From positions 1 through 10,389 of the forward strand of contig JAAUPC010000106.1 in the NCBI GenBank assembly GCA_012036325.1: a stretch of DNA of 10,389 bases, in the 5' to 3' direction. Both the position numbers and the translations under genes were made by a program. Below the pieces are notes generated by a model. The model saw only the letters and a list, made by a program, of their open reading frames with translations. It did no database searches and was not told the origin of the DNA. Below, piece by piece: positions 1 to 7,302 of the stretch (positions are counted from its first letter, which is position 1; each line of letters begins with the position of its first letter). Source of the DNA: Paracoccaceae bacterium. Lineage in GTDB: Bacteria; Pseudomonadota; Alphaproteobacteria; Rhodobacterales; Rhodobacteraceae.

Positions 1-1
1 G

Positions 2-478
2 GCAGGGCAGGCGGCCGAAATTCTCGCGGATTATCTGGCAGGGCAGGTGGGCAAGACCCTGTCGGGATACATGCCGATGCGGACCGAGATCGACCCGCTG
101 CCCGCGATGGCCGCGCATCAGGGTCCGGTGGGTGTGCCGGTGATCATCGGCAAGGGCCTTCCCCTGCGGTTTCGCGAATGGACCCCGGGGTGCCGGATGG
201 TCGAAGGGGCGTTCAAGGCGCTGATCCCCGAGACCGGGCCCTGGGTCGAGCCGCAGGTGCTCATCGTGCCGCTTCTTGCCTGGGACGCGCGGGGCTACAG
301 GCTGGGCTATGGCGGCGGGTTCTATGACCGGACCTTGGAGGGGCTGCGGGCGAAGGGGCCGGTGCTGGCGGTGGGCTTTGCCTTCGCCGCGCAAGAAGTG
401 GCCGAGGTGCCAATTGACGCGACCGACCAGCGACTGAACGCTCTGGTCACGGAAAAGGGCGTCACGGTTTTCGCGTGA
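2..478 (+). CDS. 5-formyltetrahydrofolate cyclo-ligase, 5'-truncated by the window edge
   Basis: This enzyme (MTHFS, YgfA/Fau family) converts 5-formyl-THF to 5,10-methenyl-THF with ATP in the cytoplasm, salvaging a folate storage form. The open frame runs from base 2 with no start in view and ends at TGA 476-478, giving 158 residues. The family is usually about 185-200 residues, so roughly 30 N-terminal residues lie outside the window. The diagnostic nucleotide-binding signature GYGGGFYDR is visible around bases 305-331, followed by the usual C-terminal segment with DQRLNALVTEKG. A GTG at 47 could be taken as a start, but the frame is open and family-like upstream (AAEILADYL), so I treat it as internal. 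The gene is convergent with the Tad locus and is a housekeeping neighbour with no evident functional link to it. Confidence 0.9.
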   Translation, partial: AGQAAEILADYLAGQVGKTLSGYMPMRTEIDPLPAMAAHQGPVGVPVIIGKGLPLRFREWTPGCRMVEGAFKALIPETGPWVEPQVLIVPLLAWDARGYRLGYGGGFYDRTLEGLRAKGPVLAVGFAFAAQEVAEVPIDATDQRLNALVTEKGVTVFA

Positions 479-482
479 CGCC

Positions 483-506
483 CCAAATTCGTGAGTAGAA
501 ATTTGG
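483..506. terminator. Weak hairpin between convergent genes
   Basis: CCAAATT (483-489) and AATTTGG (500-506) form a perfect 7-bp stem around a 10-nt loop, in the 38-nt gap between the folate gene and the convergent ATPase gene. The position suits a bidirectional terminator. The stem is AT-rich, and neither side is followed by a clear T-tract, so termination efficiency is doubtful. Confidence 0.3.
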
Positions 507-516
507 CCCCTGAGGA

Positions 517-1833
517 TCAGTGCGCGATATCTTCCTGACGCACGAACATGTTGCCCCAGGCACGGTCGATCAGCTCGGGCGTCATCTGATAGGGGATGTT
601 CTCGAACTCACAGACCGAGATCATCTGGTCGATCAGGAACACCGGCTGATAGTTCGCGTAGTTGTTCTCGATCGTCGGGAACTTGACCTTCATCAGATAC
701 ATCAGTGCCTGTTCGTCCAGCGGCATCTTCTTCTTGCGGGCAACCATGGCGAAGATCTTCAGGAAGTTTTCCTGGCTGGGGCCGTCAATCTTGATCTTGA
801 AGAAGATACGCCGCAGGGCCGCGCCGTCGAAGATCTGGTTCGGGTGGAAGTTGGTCGAGAAAATGACCAGCGTGTCAAACGGCACGGTGAATTTCTCGCC
901 CGACTGCAGGGCAAGGATATCGCGCGCTTCTTCTAGTGGCACGATCCAGCGGTTGACGATCTTTTGCGGCGGTTCCTGCTGACGACCAAGGTCGTCGATG
1001 ATGAAGATGCCACCGGTTGCCTTCAACTGCAGCGGCGCCTGATAGGTACGGGCGGTGGGATTGTAGTTCAGATCCAGCATCTCAAGCGACAATTCACCAC
1101 CGGTGATCACCGAAGGGCGCTCGCAGAAGACATAGCGGTTGTCATACTTGTTCGATGTGCGGCGCAAGGAGTTCGGGTCATCGACGTTCGCTTCGGCCGC
1201 CGAATGGACGATCGGGTCATAAACGCTGATGATCTGGCCGGAATATTCGATCGCGCGGGGGACATAGACCTTGTCACCCAGCGCGGCGCGGATGCCGTGG
1301 CTGATCGAGGATTTCCCGTTGCCGGGCGGACCATAAAGAAGGATCGACCGGCCCGAGGTGACCGCGGGGCCAAGGTTGTCAATCAGGTCGGGCGGCAGGA
1401 TCAGATGGCCCATGCCGGACAAAAGCTGTTCCTTGTTCAGGCGGATGTCGCGGACCGACTGGCGCTTGATCTGGACCGAGTATTGCTCCAGCGGCACCGG
1501 CATCGCGCCGTAATACTCTGACTGCGACAGCGCATCGAGCGCGCGCGCCTTGCCGGCATCGGTAAGTTCATAGCCCATCTCGTTGCCCGCAGTGGCATGC
1601 ATGGTACCAGTCGCGGTCAGAAGCTTTTGCGAACGGGCCAAGTCAACCAGTTCCTGGGTCAAGGGCACAGGCAGGCAGATCAGCTTGGAGATGGCGGTCA
1701 CCTGGTCAAGGTTCGACCGGAACATGGATTTCAGCAGGATATCCCGCATCATCGTGATGGAAAGGCCCGTGTCGGACAGATTGCGGGGTGACGTCGGTGG
1801 CGTGACGTTCGACACCGGGGCTTCAGCGTTCAT
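517..1833 (-). CDS. Tad-linked AAA-type ATPase with an N-terminal winged-helix-like region
   Basis: This is a 438-residue cytoplasmic ATPase of unknown role, with no signal peptide or membrane segment. Walker A is GPPGNGKSS at residues 168-176. Walker B is GIFIIDDLG at 275-283, with acidic pair D280/D281. A sensor-1-like IFSTN lies at 324-328, and R341/R342 sit where an arginine finger is expected. Residues about 55-105 (around GYELTDAGKARA) resemble a winged-helix or helix-turn-helix fold, and the segment MPVPLEQY at 111-118 links it to the ATPase core. The start is ATG 1833, with GGAG 8 nt upstream. It is the last gene of the Tad unit, 63 nt after cpaA. Similar ATPases are, from general knowledge, often found in bacterial genomes and annotated only as 'ATPase' or 'AAA family'. 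A role in Tad pilus assembly or regulation is inferred from position alone. Confidence 0.85.
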   Translation of the reverse strand: MNAEAPVSNVTPPTSPRNLSDTGLSITMMRDILLKSMFRSNLDQVTAISKLICLPVPLTQELVDLARSQKLLTATGTMHATAGNEMGYELTDAGKARALDALSQSEYYGAMPVPLEQYSVQIKRQSVRDIRLNKEQLLSGMGHLILPPDLIDNLGPAVTSGRSILLYGPPGNGKSSISHGIRAALGDKVYVPRAIEYSGQIISVYDPIVHSAAEANVDDPNSLRRTSNKYDNRYVFCERPSVITGGELSLEMLDLNYNPTARTYQAPLQLKATGGIFIIDDLGRQQEPPQKIVNRWIVPLEEARDILALQSGEKFTVPFDTLVIFSTNFHPNQIFDGAALRRIFFKIKIDGPSQENFLKIFAMVARKKKMPLDEQALMYLMKVKFPTIENNYANYQPVFLIDQMISVCEFENIPYQMTPELIDRAWGNMFVRQEDIAH

Positions 1834-1896
1834 TCGACAAGCTCCGTGGACAATGGCTGCAGACTGCGTGAATTTGCAGGCTAAACGCGACTTGTG

Positions 1897-2394
1897 TCAG
1901 ACTTGCGGCCAGATGGCGGCAACAAGATAGAAGACCACAATCCCCGACAATGCAAACCCCAGCGGAAAATAACGCCGTTCGGTCCAGCTTTTCCAGTCTG
2001 GCGTCATCTTCACGACCGCCGGAATCCTGCGCATGATCCGGTGCGCAATCAGCGCGCCGATCAGGCAGGCGGCGATCAAGAGGAGAAGAGACACAATGTC
2101 TGCCCCGACAAAGATCGGCGCCATGGCCGCGGCATATTTAGCGTCGCCAGCGCCAAAAGTGCCGGTCGTATACAACAGATAGCCCGCCACCAGCACAATG
2201 GCCATCAAGGCAAAACCCCAGAACCAGGCCGTCCAGGTGGCCACTGCCAGCCAGCCCAGCAAGGGCCAGACGGCGGCAAGCGCCATCACGGCCCTGTTGG
2301 GGATTTTCAGGTGCTTCATGTCATTGCCGGACACCCAAAGGGCAATCGGCAGGACGGGAACCAGAAGGATCAGCGCGCCGGTCGAGGTTATCAT
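1897..2394 (-). CDS. cpaA: Prepilin peptidase CpaA/TadV (A24 aspartic protease family)
   Basis: This inner-membrane aspartic protease removes the leader peptide of Flp prepilin and of the TadE/F pseudopilins. At 165 residues it has the length of the short A24 form that lacks the methyltransferase domain. The two expected catalytic aspartates are visible: D25 in GNDMKHLKIPN, matching the family pattern D-x-x-x-x-x-IPN, and D84 in the GxGDxK motif FGAGDAK (residues 80-86). At least four hydrophobic helices can be seen, around residues 5-22, 36-75, 92-116 and 145-162. Its ATG (2394-2392) overlaps the TGA of the upstream TPR gene by one base (TGATG), which suggests translational coupling. Confidence 0.93.
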   Translation of the reverse strand: MITSTGALILLVPVLPIALWVSGNDMKHLKIPNRAVMALAAVWPLLGWLAVATWTAWFWGFALMAIVLVAGYLLYTTGTFGAGDAKYAAAMAPIFVGADIVSLLLLIAACLIGALIAHRIMRRIPAVVKMTPDWKSWTERRYFPLGFALSGIVVFYLVAAIWPQV

Positions 2395-3251
2395 CAGAGC
2401 TGCACGTTCGAATCAAGCGCTTCAAGACTGCGGGCCGCGGCTTCGAAGTGCTGCGGATGGGTTTCCACCGCTTGCTGTAGAAGGCCCTTGCCCACGTTCA
2501 CGTCGCCTTGCTTGATCGCGGCAAGAGCCATGGAATACAGAAGCTCGGCCCGTTCGGTCTGGGTCATCTGCACGACGGGCAGGTCATATTTGCGCTGGGC
2601 CGCCCGGGCGAGAACAAGGTTGTTCTTGGCGATGTAAAGCGCCGGATCATGGGTCAGCGCTTCGGTAAACAGCTTTTCGGCGGCGGCATTTTCGCCCCGG
2701 GTCAGCTTGGAGAAACCCCAGTTGTTCAGCGTGTTTGCGGGCCGCGTCGTCAGGCCGACGGCAATTTCGTAGAAACTGTCCGCCTTGGCCCAGTTCTTGT
2801 CCGCGTCGGCGACCATGGCTTCGATCCGGTAGCGATCAAAGCTTTCATGGGTCGGCGGGATCAAGTTCAGCTCGGCCTTGGCCTCGGCCCACTGGTTGGA
2901 GCGGATCAGCGTATCGGCCAGCATCACGCGGTCTTCCGGCAAGGCCTCCGGATGCGCCACGACCTGACGCCAGATCACCGCCGCTTCAGCCGGTTTCTGC
3001 GCGCGGGTCAGCGATTTTGCCAGACCGCGCTTCAGGTCAATGCGCTCGGGATTGATCGCAATGGCATCGGTGAAATACTTCACCGCCTCGGCCGGGTCGG
3101 CCACGGTCAGCATCACGTCATTCAGGTTGGATTCGTCGATCAGGTTGACGTCTTCTAGCGCCCGTTCGACCTGCGCGTCCGAAGTGGGCTGACATCCTGA
3201 CAGAAGCACTGCACCGCCAAGGCACAGCATGACTAGACCAGTGTGGCGCAT
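2394..3251 (-). CDS. TPR-repeat lipoprotein, second of two in the Tad locus
   Basis: The 285-residue protein has a lipoprotein signal: a hydrophobic stretch from residue 6, then lipobox LLSGC with C20 as the acylation site. The rest is helical with several degenerate tetratricopeptide repeats, roughly at residues 50-85, 86-120, 150-185 (around FYEIAVGLTTRPANTLNNWG) and 186-220 (AAEKLFTEALTHDPALYIAKNN). A final helical block follows at about 235-280. The expected location is the outer membrane, facing the periplasm. TPR lipoproteins of the TadD type are needed for Flp pilus assembly in other bacteria, probably as secretin pilotins or scaffolds. This larger paralogue is likely a partner of the gene at 3309, but its specific job is unknown. 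The ATG at 3251 has GGA 8 nt upstream. Confidence 0.85.
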   Translation of the reverse strand: MRHTGLVMLCLGGAVLLSGCQPTSDAQVERALEDVNLIDESNLNDVMLTVADPAEAVKYFTDAIAINPERIDLKRGLAKSLTRAQKPAEAAVIWRQVVAHPEALPEDRVMLADTLIRSNQWAEAKAELNLIPPTHESFDRYRIEAMVADADKNWAKADSFYEIAVGLTTRPANTLNNWGFSKLTRGENAAAEKLFTEALTHDPALYIAKNNLVLARAAQRKYDLPVVQMTQTERAELLYSMALAAIKQGDVNVGKGLLQQAVETHPQHFEAAARSLEALDSNVQL

Positions 3252-3308
3252 CTTTCGCGTCCTTTTTTTACGACTGCTCGGTTCGTTCTACTGCTCGAGG
3301 TTCCTTGC

Positions 3309-3863
3309 CTAAAGCTGCGAAAGCAGGACGTAGCGCCCCTTTTCACGCCGCACGAGGCGGAACCCATCTTCTTCTTCGGCCGGATCATACACGACCGCTT
3401 CATTTGCGGCGATAGCGCGCTTCAGATTTTCGCGGATCGAGTCTGTTTGGCCACTATCCTGAGCGAAAGCCTGCTGAAAGATCAACCGCGCCTCGCCGAT
3501 CTCGCCGCGCTCCATCAGGACGACGCCCAGGTTGTTCAGGGCGGGCACAAAGGTCGGGTCTTCCTCGATCGCGCGGCGCAGGATCTGTTCGGCTTGGCCA
3601 AGGCGCCCAAGTGCAAGGTTGGCGGACCCCAGGGCAGAAAGGGTGTCAACCGTGGCCCCCTCTTCCGAAGCGGCGCGGTAATAGGCTTTCAGCGCCAGTT
3701 CATATTCCCCGGCATCCATCAGGCGGTGGCCCACGGTCAGGCCATCGACTGACTCTCCCCGCGCGTCAACGCCGTAGGGCAGGTTGCGGGACACCCCGCC
3801 TGATGGGGTGCAGGCCGAAAGCGCAGCACTGACCAGAAGACCTGCGAAAACCCGGTGGTGCAA
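3309..3863 (-). CDS. tadD: TadD-like TPR lipoprotein, start on TTG
   Basis: A short TPR lipoprotein of 184 residues if started at TTG 3863, or 186 if started at TTG 3869. The signal peptide ends in lipobox ALSAC, followed by an N-terminal linker. About three TPR units follow: around GHRLMDAGEYELALKAYYRA, SANLALGRLGQAEQILRRAI and NLGVVLMERGEIGEARLIFQ. A basic C-terminal tail ends in YVLLSQL. There is no ATG or GTG that keeps the signal peptide. A purine-rich GAAGGG at 3870-3875 lies 6 nt before TTG 3863 but directly abuts TTG 3869, so I prefer 3863. It starts 20 nt after the tadC stop and is probably cotranscribed. It is the best TadD candidate by size and by position after tadC; the larger TPR gene downstream is the alternative. 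Confidence 0.83.
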   Translation of the reverse strand: MHHRVFAGLLVSAALSACTPSGGVSRNLPYGVDARGESVDGLTVGHRLMDAGEYELALKAYYRAASEEGATVDTLSALGSANLALGRLGQAEQILRRAIEEDPTFVPALNNLGVVLMERGEIGEARLIFQQAFAQDSGQTDSIRENLKRAIAANEAVVYDPAEEEDGFRLVRREKGRYVLLSQL

Positions 3864-3869
3864 CGTCAA

Positions 3870-3875
3870 CCCTTC
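3870..3875 (-). promoter_or_regulatory. Ribosome binding site deciding the tadD TTG start
   Basis: GAAGGG on the minus strand is 6 nt upstream of TTG 3863 and 0 nt from TTG 3869. This spacing favours the inner TTG as the initiation codon. Initiation on TTG would lower tadD translation relative to its neighbours. Confidence 0.5.
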
Positions 3876-3883
3876 TTCTGCCC

Positions 3884-4870
3884 TCAGCCGCCGGGGCGCA
3901 TCTCCAACAGCATGGTCGCGATGCCGTGGATCGACGGGCCGATCAGGATGACCAGCAGTGGCGGAACCGTGAAGAGCATAGTGCCAAGGGTCAGTTTCGT
4001 AGGCAACATGTTTGCCTTTTCTTCGGCCCGCATGATGCGTTTGTCGCGCATGTCGGCGGAATAGACACGCAAAGCCTCGGCAACCGAGGTGCCGAAGGTG
4101 GCCGATTGCACCAGAGTGGTGACGAATGAGGCAACGTCCGGAACGCCGACGCGTTCGGCCATGTCCTTGAGAACGGTGACGCGCTCCTTGCCGGCCTTCA
4201 CCTCTTGCGCGACCATGTCGAATTCATCGGCAAGGGCCGGATAGCCCATGCGGCTTTCCTTGCCGACGCGGATCAGGGACTGGTCAAGCGACTGGCCTGC
4301 CTCGACGCAGACCAGCATCAGGTCAAGCGCGTCGGGGAAGCCCTGGATAATTTCTTCCTGCCGCTTCTGCACCCGCTTATCCACCCAGTACCGCGGGATG
4401 AAATAGCCGATGGCACAGGGCAACAGGGCATAGATCAGCATGCTGCTGGACGTCAGCTCACCGTTGATCGACTTCACCAGCGCCATGATCAGCCCGATGA
4501 TGAGAAAGCCGATGCCAAGCAGGAACTGCATGGCGTGGAACATGCGGACCGAGTTCTTGTTGTTATACCCGGCGCGCAGCATTTTCAGCTTGGCGGCCGA
4601 AAGCTCATCTTTCTGCTGCGGTTCCAGGAAATGGGCAAAGCGCTCCAGCTTGTCGACCTTGTCCGCCTTGCGCAGGGCACGCTTTTTGTCGACATCGGCC
4701 AAGCCGGGCTGGGTATCTTTCAACTCGCGGAAACGGTCGCGCTGGCGCTTCATCACCGTCGGCAGGGCGATGAGGATGAGAAGCATCCCAAGGAAGCCAA
4801 CCGCCATCAGCGGGCCCAAGGGGCCAAGCGTGTCGACCAGCCAGGTGTTGGCGGCGGAGAAAGGGTTCAT
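3884..4870 (-). CDS. tadC: Tad inner-membrane platform protein TadC (T2SS F domain)
   Basis: A polytopic inner-membrane protein of 328 residues that forms the pilus assembly platform with TadB, acting on the TadA motor. Hydrophobic segments are visible at about 15-38, 114-134, 143-160 and 295-322. The cytoplasmic GspF/T2SSF domain spans about 175-290 and carries the conserved FPDALDLMLVCVEAGQSL stretch (178-195). A charged basic region at 40-100 separates the first membrane segment from the rest. The start is ATG 4870 with TGAGGT just upstream. The gap to the restored tadB stop at 4878 is only 7 nt, so the two are coupled. Confidence 0.93.
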   Translation of the reverse strand: MNPFSAANTWLVDTLGPLGPLMAVGFLGMLLILIALPTVMKRQRDRFRELKDTQPGLADVDKKRALRKADKVDKLERFAHFLEPQQKDELSAAKLKMLRAGYNNKNSVRMFHAMQFLLGIGFLIIGLIMALVKSINGELTSSSMLIYALLPCAIGYFIPRYWVDKRVQKRQEEIIQGFPDALDLMLVCVEAGQSLDQSLIRVGKESRMGYPALADEFDMVAQEVKAGKERVTVLKDMAERVGVPDVASFVTTLVQSATFGTSVAEALRVYSADMRDKRIMRAEEKANMLPTKLTLGTMLFTVPPLLVILIGPSIHGIATMLLEMRPGG

Positions 4871-4877
4871 GCTGACC

Positions 4878-5845
4878 TCACACCTTGATGTTGGTCATCA
4901 CCTTCATGAAGATGATGTTGATGACAAGGAAAACGCCCACGAACAGGGCGGCCGGGATGAATGCGGCGGTTTCGCGGACACCGTCGTAATAGTCGGGCTT
5001 GATGACGATGATCATCAAAAGCGCCACGATCGGGAAGGCCGACAGGAACATGCCCGACCATTTCGCCTCGGCGGTGATGGCGCGGACCCGGCGGAACAGC
5101 TTGAACGCGCGCGGATCACCTTGGACAGGCCATCCAGGATCTCGGCCAGGTTGCCGCCCGAGGTTTGCTGGATCGTCACCGCCACGGCAAGAAAGCGCAA
5201 GTCCTGGCTGTCCATGCGTTCGGCGAAGGACTTCAGCGATTCCGTGACATCGCGGCCATAAGCGGCCTCATCGGCGATGACCCCGAATTCCGAGCCCAAG
5301 GGATCGGGAATTTCCTTGGCGACAATGCCGATGGCGGCCGAGAACGGATGACCGACGCGCAAGCTGCGGACCATCAGTTCGATGGAGTCGGGCAGCTGCT
5401 CTTCCAGAAGCTCCATCCGCTTTTTGGCTTTCTTGTTGACCCAGTAATAGACGCCCCCAACGCCCATGACCACGCTGAGGATCACGCGGATGGCGGGCGT
5501 GGCATTGGTGAAAAGCGTCAGCATGAAGAAGGCCAGCACCGCCACTACACCCATCACCGCAATCAGCTGCTGCGGTGAAAACGCGATGTTCGCGCGCTGC
5601 GCCTTTTTGGCGAAGACCGAATAAAGCGGAATGTTCTTCGCGTTCAGGTGCTGGTTCATCTCCTTGCGGAGCTGTTCCAGAACCTGTTCGCGGTTGGCGT
5701 TCTTCTCCAGCAGGGTCAGACGGCGGCTTAGCCGGTTGTTGAGGCTGATGGATTTGCCGAAGACGGTCAGATAGATGCCTTCGACGATCACCACGACGGC
5801 GACGAAGATCAGAATATAGATCAGGGGTGCTGCGCTGATTTCCAT
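4878..5845 (-). CDS. tadB: Tad inner-membrane platform protein TadB, frameshifted as sequenced
   Basis: TadB is the partner of TadC in the inner-membrane platform. It has an N-terminal membrane anchor (residues about 7-28), a helix pair at about 92-137, and the T2SSF domain with LPDSIELMVRSLRVGHPFSA (151-170) and QQTSGGNLAEILDGLSKVIR (226-245). As written, the frame leaves the family after R247, around base 5105, runs 29 unrelated residues and stops at 5015. The next frame continues perfectly as TadB (FKLFRRVRAITAEAKW...) through two more hydrophobic segments, ending in MTNIKV and TGA 4878-4880. Adding one base near 5105-5110 restores 322 residues, the normal length. The site lies in a CGCGCGCG run. 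A base-calling or assembly error is more likely than decay because all neighbours are intact. It starts 8 nt after the tadA stop. Confidence 0.9.
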
Positions 5846-5853
5846 GTCTATGC

Positions 5854-7284
5854 TCAGATGATCGGTTCGTAGATCGAGGCAGGCAGGTCAAAGCCCCACT
5901 GGCGGAATCGGTCGGAATAGGAAGACCGGATGCCGGTCGCATTGAACCGCCCGATGATGCGGCCGTTGGGTTCGACCCCAAGGCGTTCAAAGCGGAAGAC
6001 TTCCTGCATCGAGATGACCTCACCTTCCATCCCGGTGATTTCGGTGATCGAGGTCATGCGGCGCGTCCCGTCCTGCAGACGGCTGGCCTGCACGATCAGG
6101 TTGACGGCCGAGGCGATCTGGGACCGCATGGCTTTCAGCGGCATCTCGATCCCGGCCATGGCGACCATGTTTTCCAGACGGCTGATCGCGTCGCGCGGGT
6201 TGTTGGCGTGGATCGTGGTCATGGACCCGTCGTGGCCGGTGTTCATCGCCTGCAACATGTCGATGACCTCTTCACCGCGGGTTTCCCCCACGATGATACG
6301 GTCAGGGCGCATACGAAGGGCGTTGCGCAAACAGTCACGCTGGGTGACGGCACCCTTGCCTTCAACGTTGGCCGGGCGGCTTTCCATCCGGCCGACGTGG
6401 ATCTGCTGCAGCTGAAGTTCGGCGGTATCTTCGATGGTCAGCACGCGTTCATGGTTGTCGATGAACGAGGACAGCGCATTAAGCGTCGTCGTCTTACCAG
6501 AACCCGTACCGCCAGACACGATGATGTTCAGACGGCAGGAGACGGCGGCCTGCAGATAGGCGGCCATCTCGTCGGTGAAGGCGCCGAATTTGACAAGGTC
6601 GTCAATCCGCAGCTTGTCCTTCTTGAACTTACGAATCGAGACAAGCGAGCCATCCACCGCGATCGGCGGGATCATGCAGTTGAAACGGCTGCCATCTTGC
6701 AGACGGGCGTCGCAATAGGGGTTCTGTTCGTCAACGCGGCGGCCCACGGCGGACACGATCTTGTCGATGATGCGCAGAAGGTGGCGTTCGTCGCGGAAGG
6801 TGACATCCGAAAGTTCCAGCTTGCCGGCGCGTTCGACGAAGATACGCCGGGGGCCGTTCACCAGAATATCGTTGATCGTGTCGTCTTTCAGCAAAGGCTC
6901 CAGCGGGCCAAGGCCCATCACCTCGTCATAAAGTTCCTGGGTAAGGGCCTGCCGGTCTTCCTTGTTCAGGGCGACCGACATCTCGTCCAGCGCTTCGGTG
7001 GCGAGGTTGGCAATTTCCTGGCGCAGGTTCTGTTCGCTGGCCGATTCCAGCGCCGAAAGGTTGAGGTCTTCCAGAAGGCGCTTGTGGATCTCGACCTTAA
7101 GCTCGGTCAGGCGTTCCTTGCGCTTCTTGTCGCGGTCGGCGGCCAAAGCCTCGGCCGCGGTCTTTTGCGACACCGGGGCTGCGGCACGGGCACTGACGCC
7201 CTGCTTTTCCGCCACGGCAGCGGCCGCCGGGGCCGGCGTTCCAGCGCGCCCAGGGGGATTGGTCTTGGAGAAGCGGCTAAACAC
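5854..7284 (-). CDS. tadA: Flp pilus assembly ATPase TadA/CpaF (type II/IV secretion ATPase)
   Basis: The cytoplasmic hexameric ATPase that powers Flp pilus assembly, 476 residues. A proline/alanine-rich N-terminal tail (about 1-45) precedes a charged helical region, then the N-terminal domain with [20 protein letters not shown] (124-143). The core shows Walker [10 protein letters not shown] (258-266), the Asp box [12 protein letters not shown] (281-292), Walker [15 protein letters not shown] (326-339, E334) and the His box [12 protein letters not shown] (350-361). The set is complete, so it should be active. It starts on GTG 7284 with AAGGGG 8 nt upstream, 18 nt after cpaE. Family assignment is certain; the TadA/CpaF subtype follows from the flanking tad genes. 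Confidence 0.97.
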   Translation of the reverse strand: MFSRFSKTNPPGRAGTPAPAAAAVAEKQGVSARAAAPVSQKTAAEALAADRDKKRKERLTELKVEIHKRLLEDLNLSALESASEQNLRQEIANLATEALDEMSVALNKEDRQALTQELYDEVMGLGPLEPLLKDDTINDILVNGPRRIFVERAGKLELSDVTFRDERHLLRIIDKIVSAVGRRVDEQNPYCDARLQDGSRFNCMIPPIAVDGSLVSIRKFKKDKLRIDDLVKFGAFTDEMAAYLQAAVSCRLNIIVSGGTGSGKTTTLNALSSFIDNHERVLTIEDTAELQLQQIHVGRMESRPANVEGKGAVTQRDCLRNALRMRPDRIIVGETRGEEVIDMLQAMNTGHDGSMTTIHANNPRDAISRLENMVAMAGIEMPLKAMRSQIASAVNLIVQASRLQDGTRRMTSITEITGMEGEVISMQEVFRFERLGVEPNGRIIGRFNATGIRSSYSDRFRQWGFDLPASIYEPII

Positions 7285-7292
7285 GGGTCAGT

Positions 7293-7298
7293 CCCCTT
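7293..7298 (-). promoter_or_regulatory. Ribosome binding site for the tadA GTG start
   Basis: AAGGGG on the minus strand lies 8 nt upstream of GTG 7284, in the 18-nt gap after the cpaE stop. It supports GTG as the true start. No in-frame ATG is nearby: the frame from GTG runs directly into the family-like N-terminus. Confidence 0.6.
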
Positions 7299-7302
7299 TT
7301 TG

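Noticed and set aside
1894..2637. Plus-strand open frame of 247 codons opposite cpaA and the TPR gene
   Set aside because: It is antisense to the prepilin peptidase, whose catalytic aspartates are clear, and has a shadow-like composition.
4867..5061. Small minus-strand open frame with an apparent start at 5061
   Set aside because: It lies over the 3' part of tadB in a frame that matches neither TadB nor anything else. The real TadB continuation is in another frame and ends at 4878.
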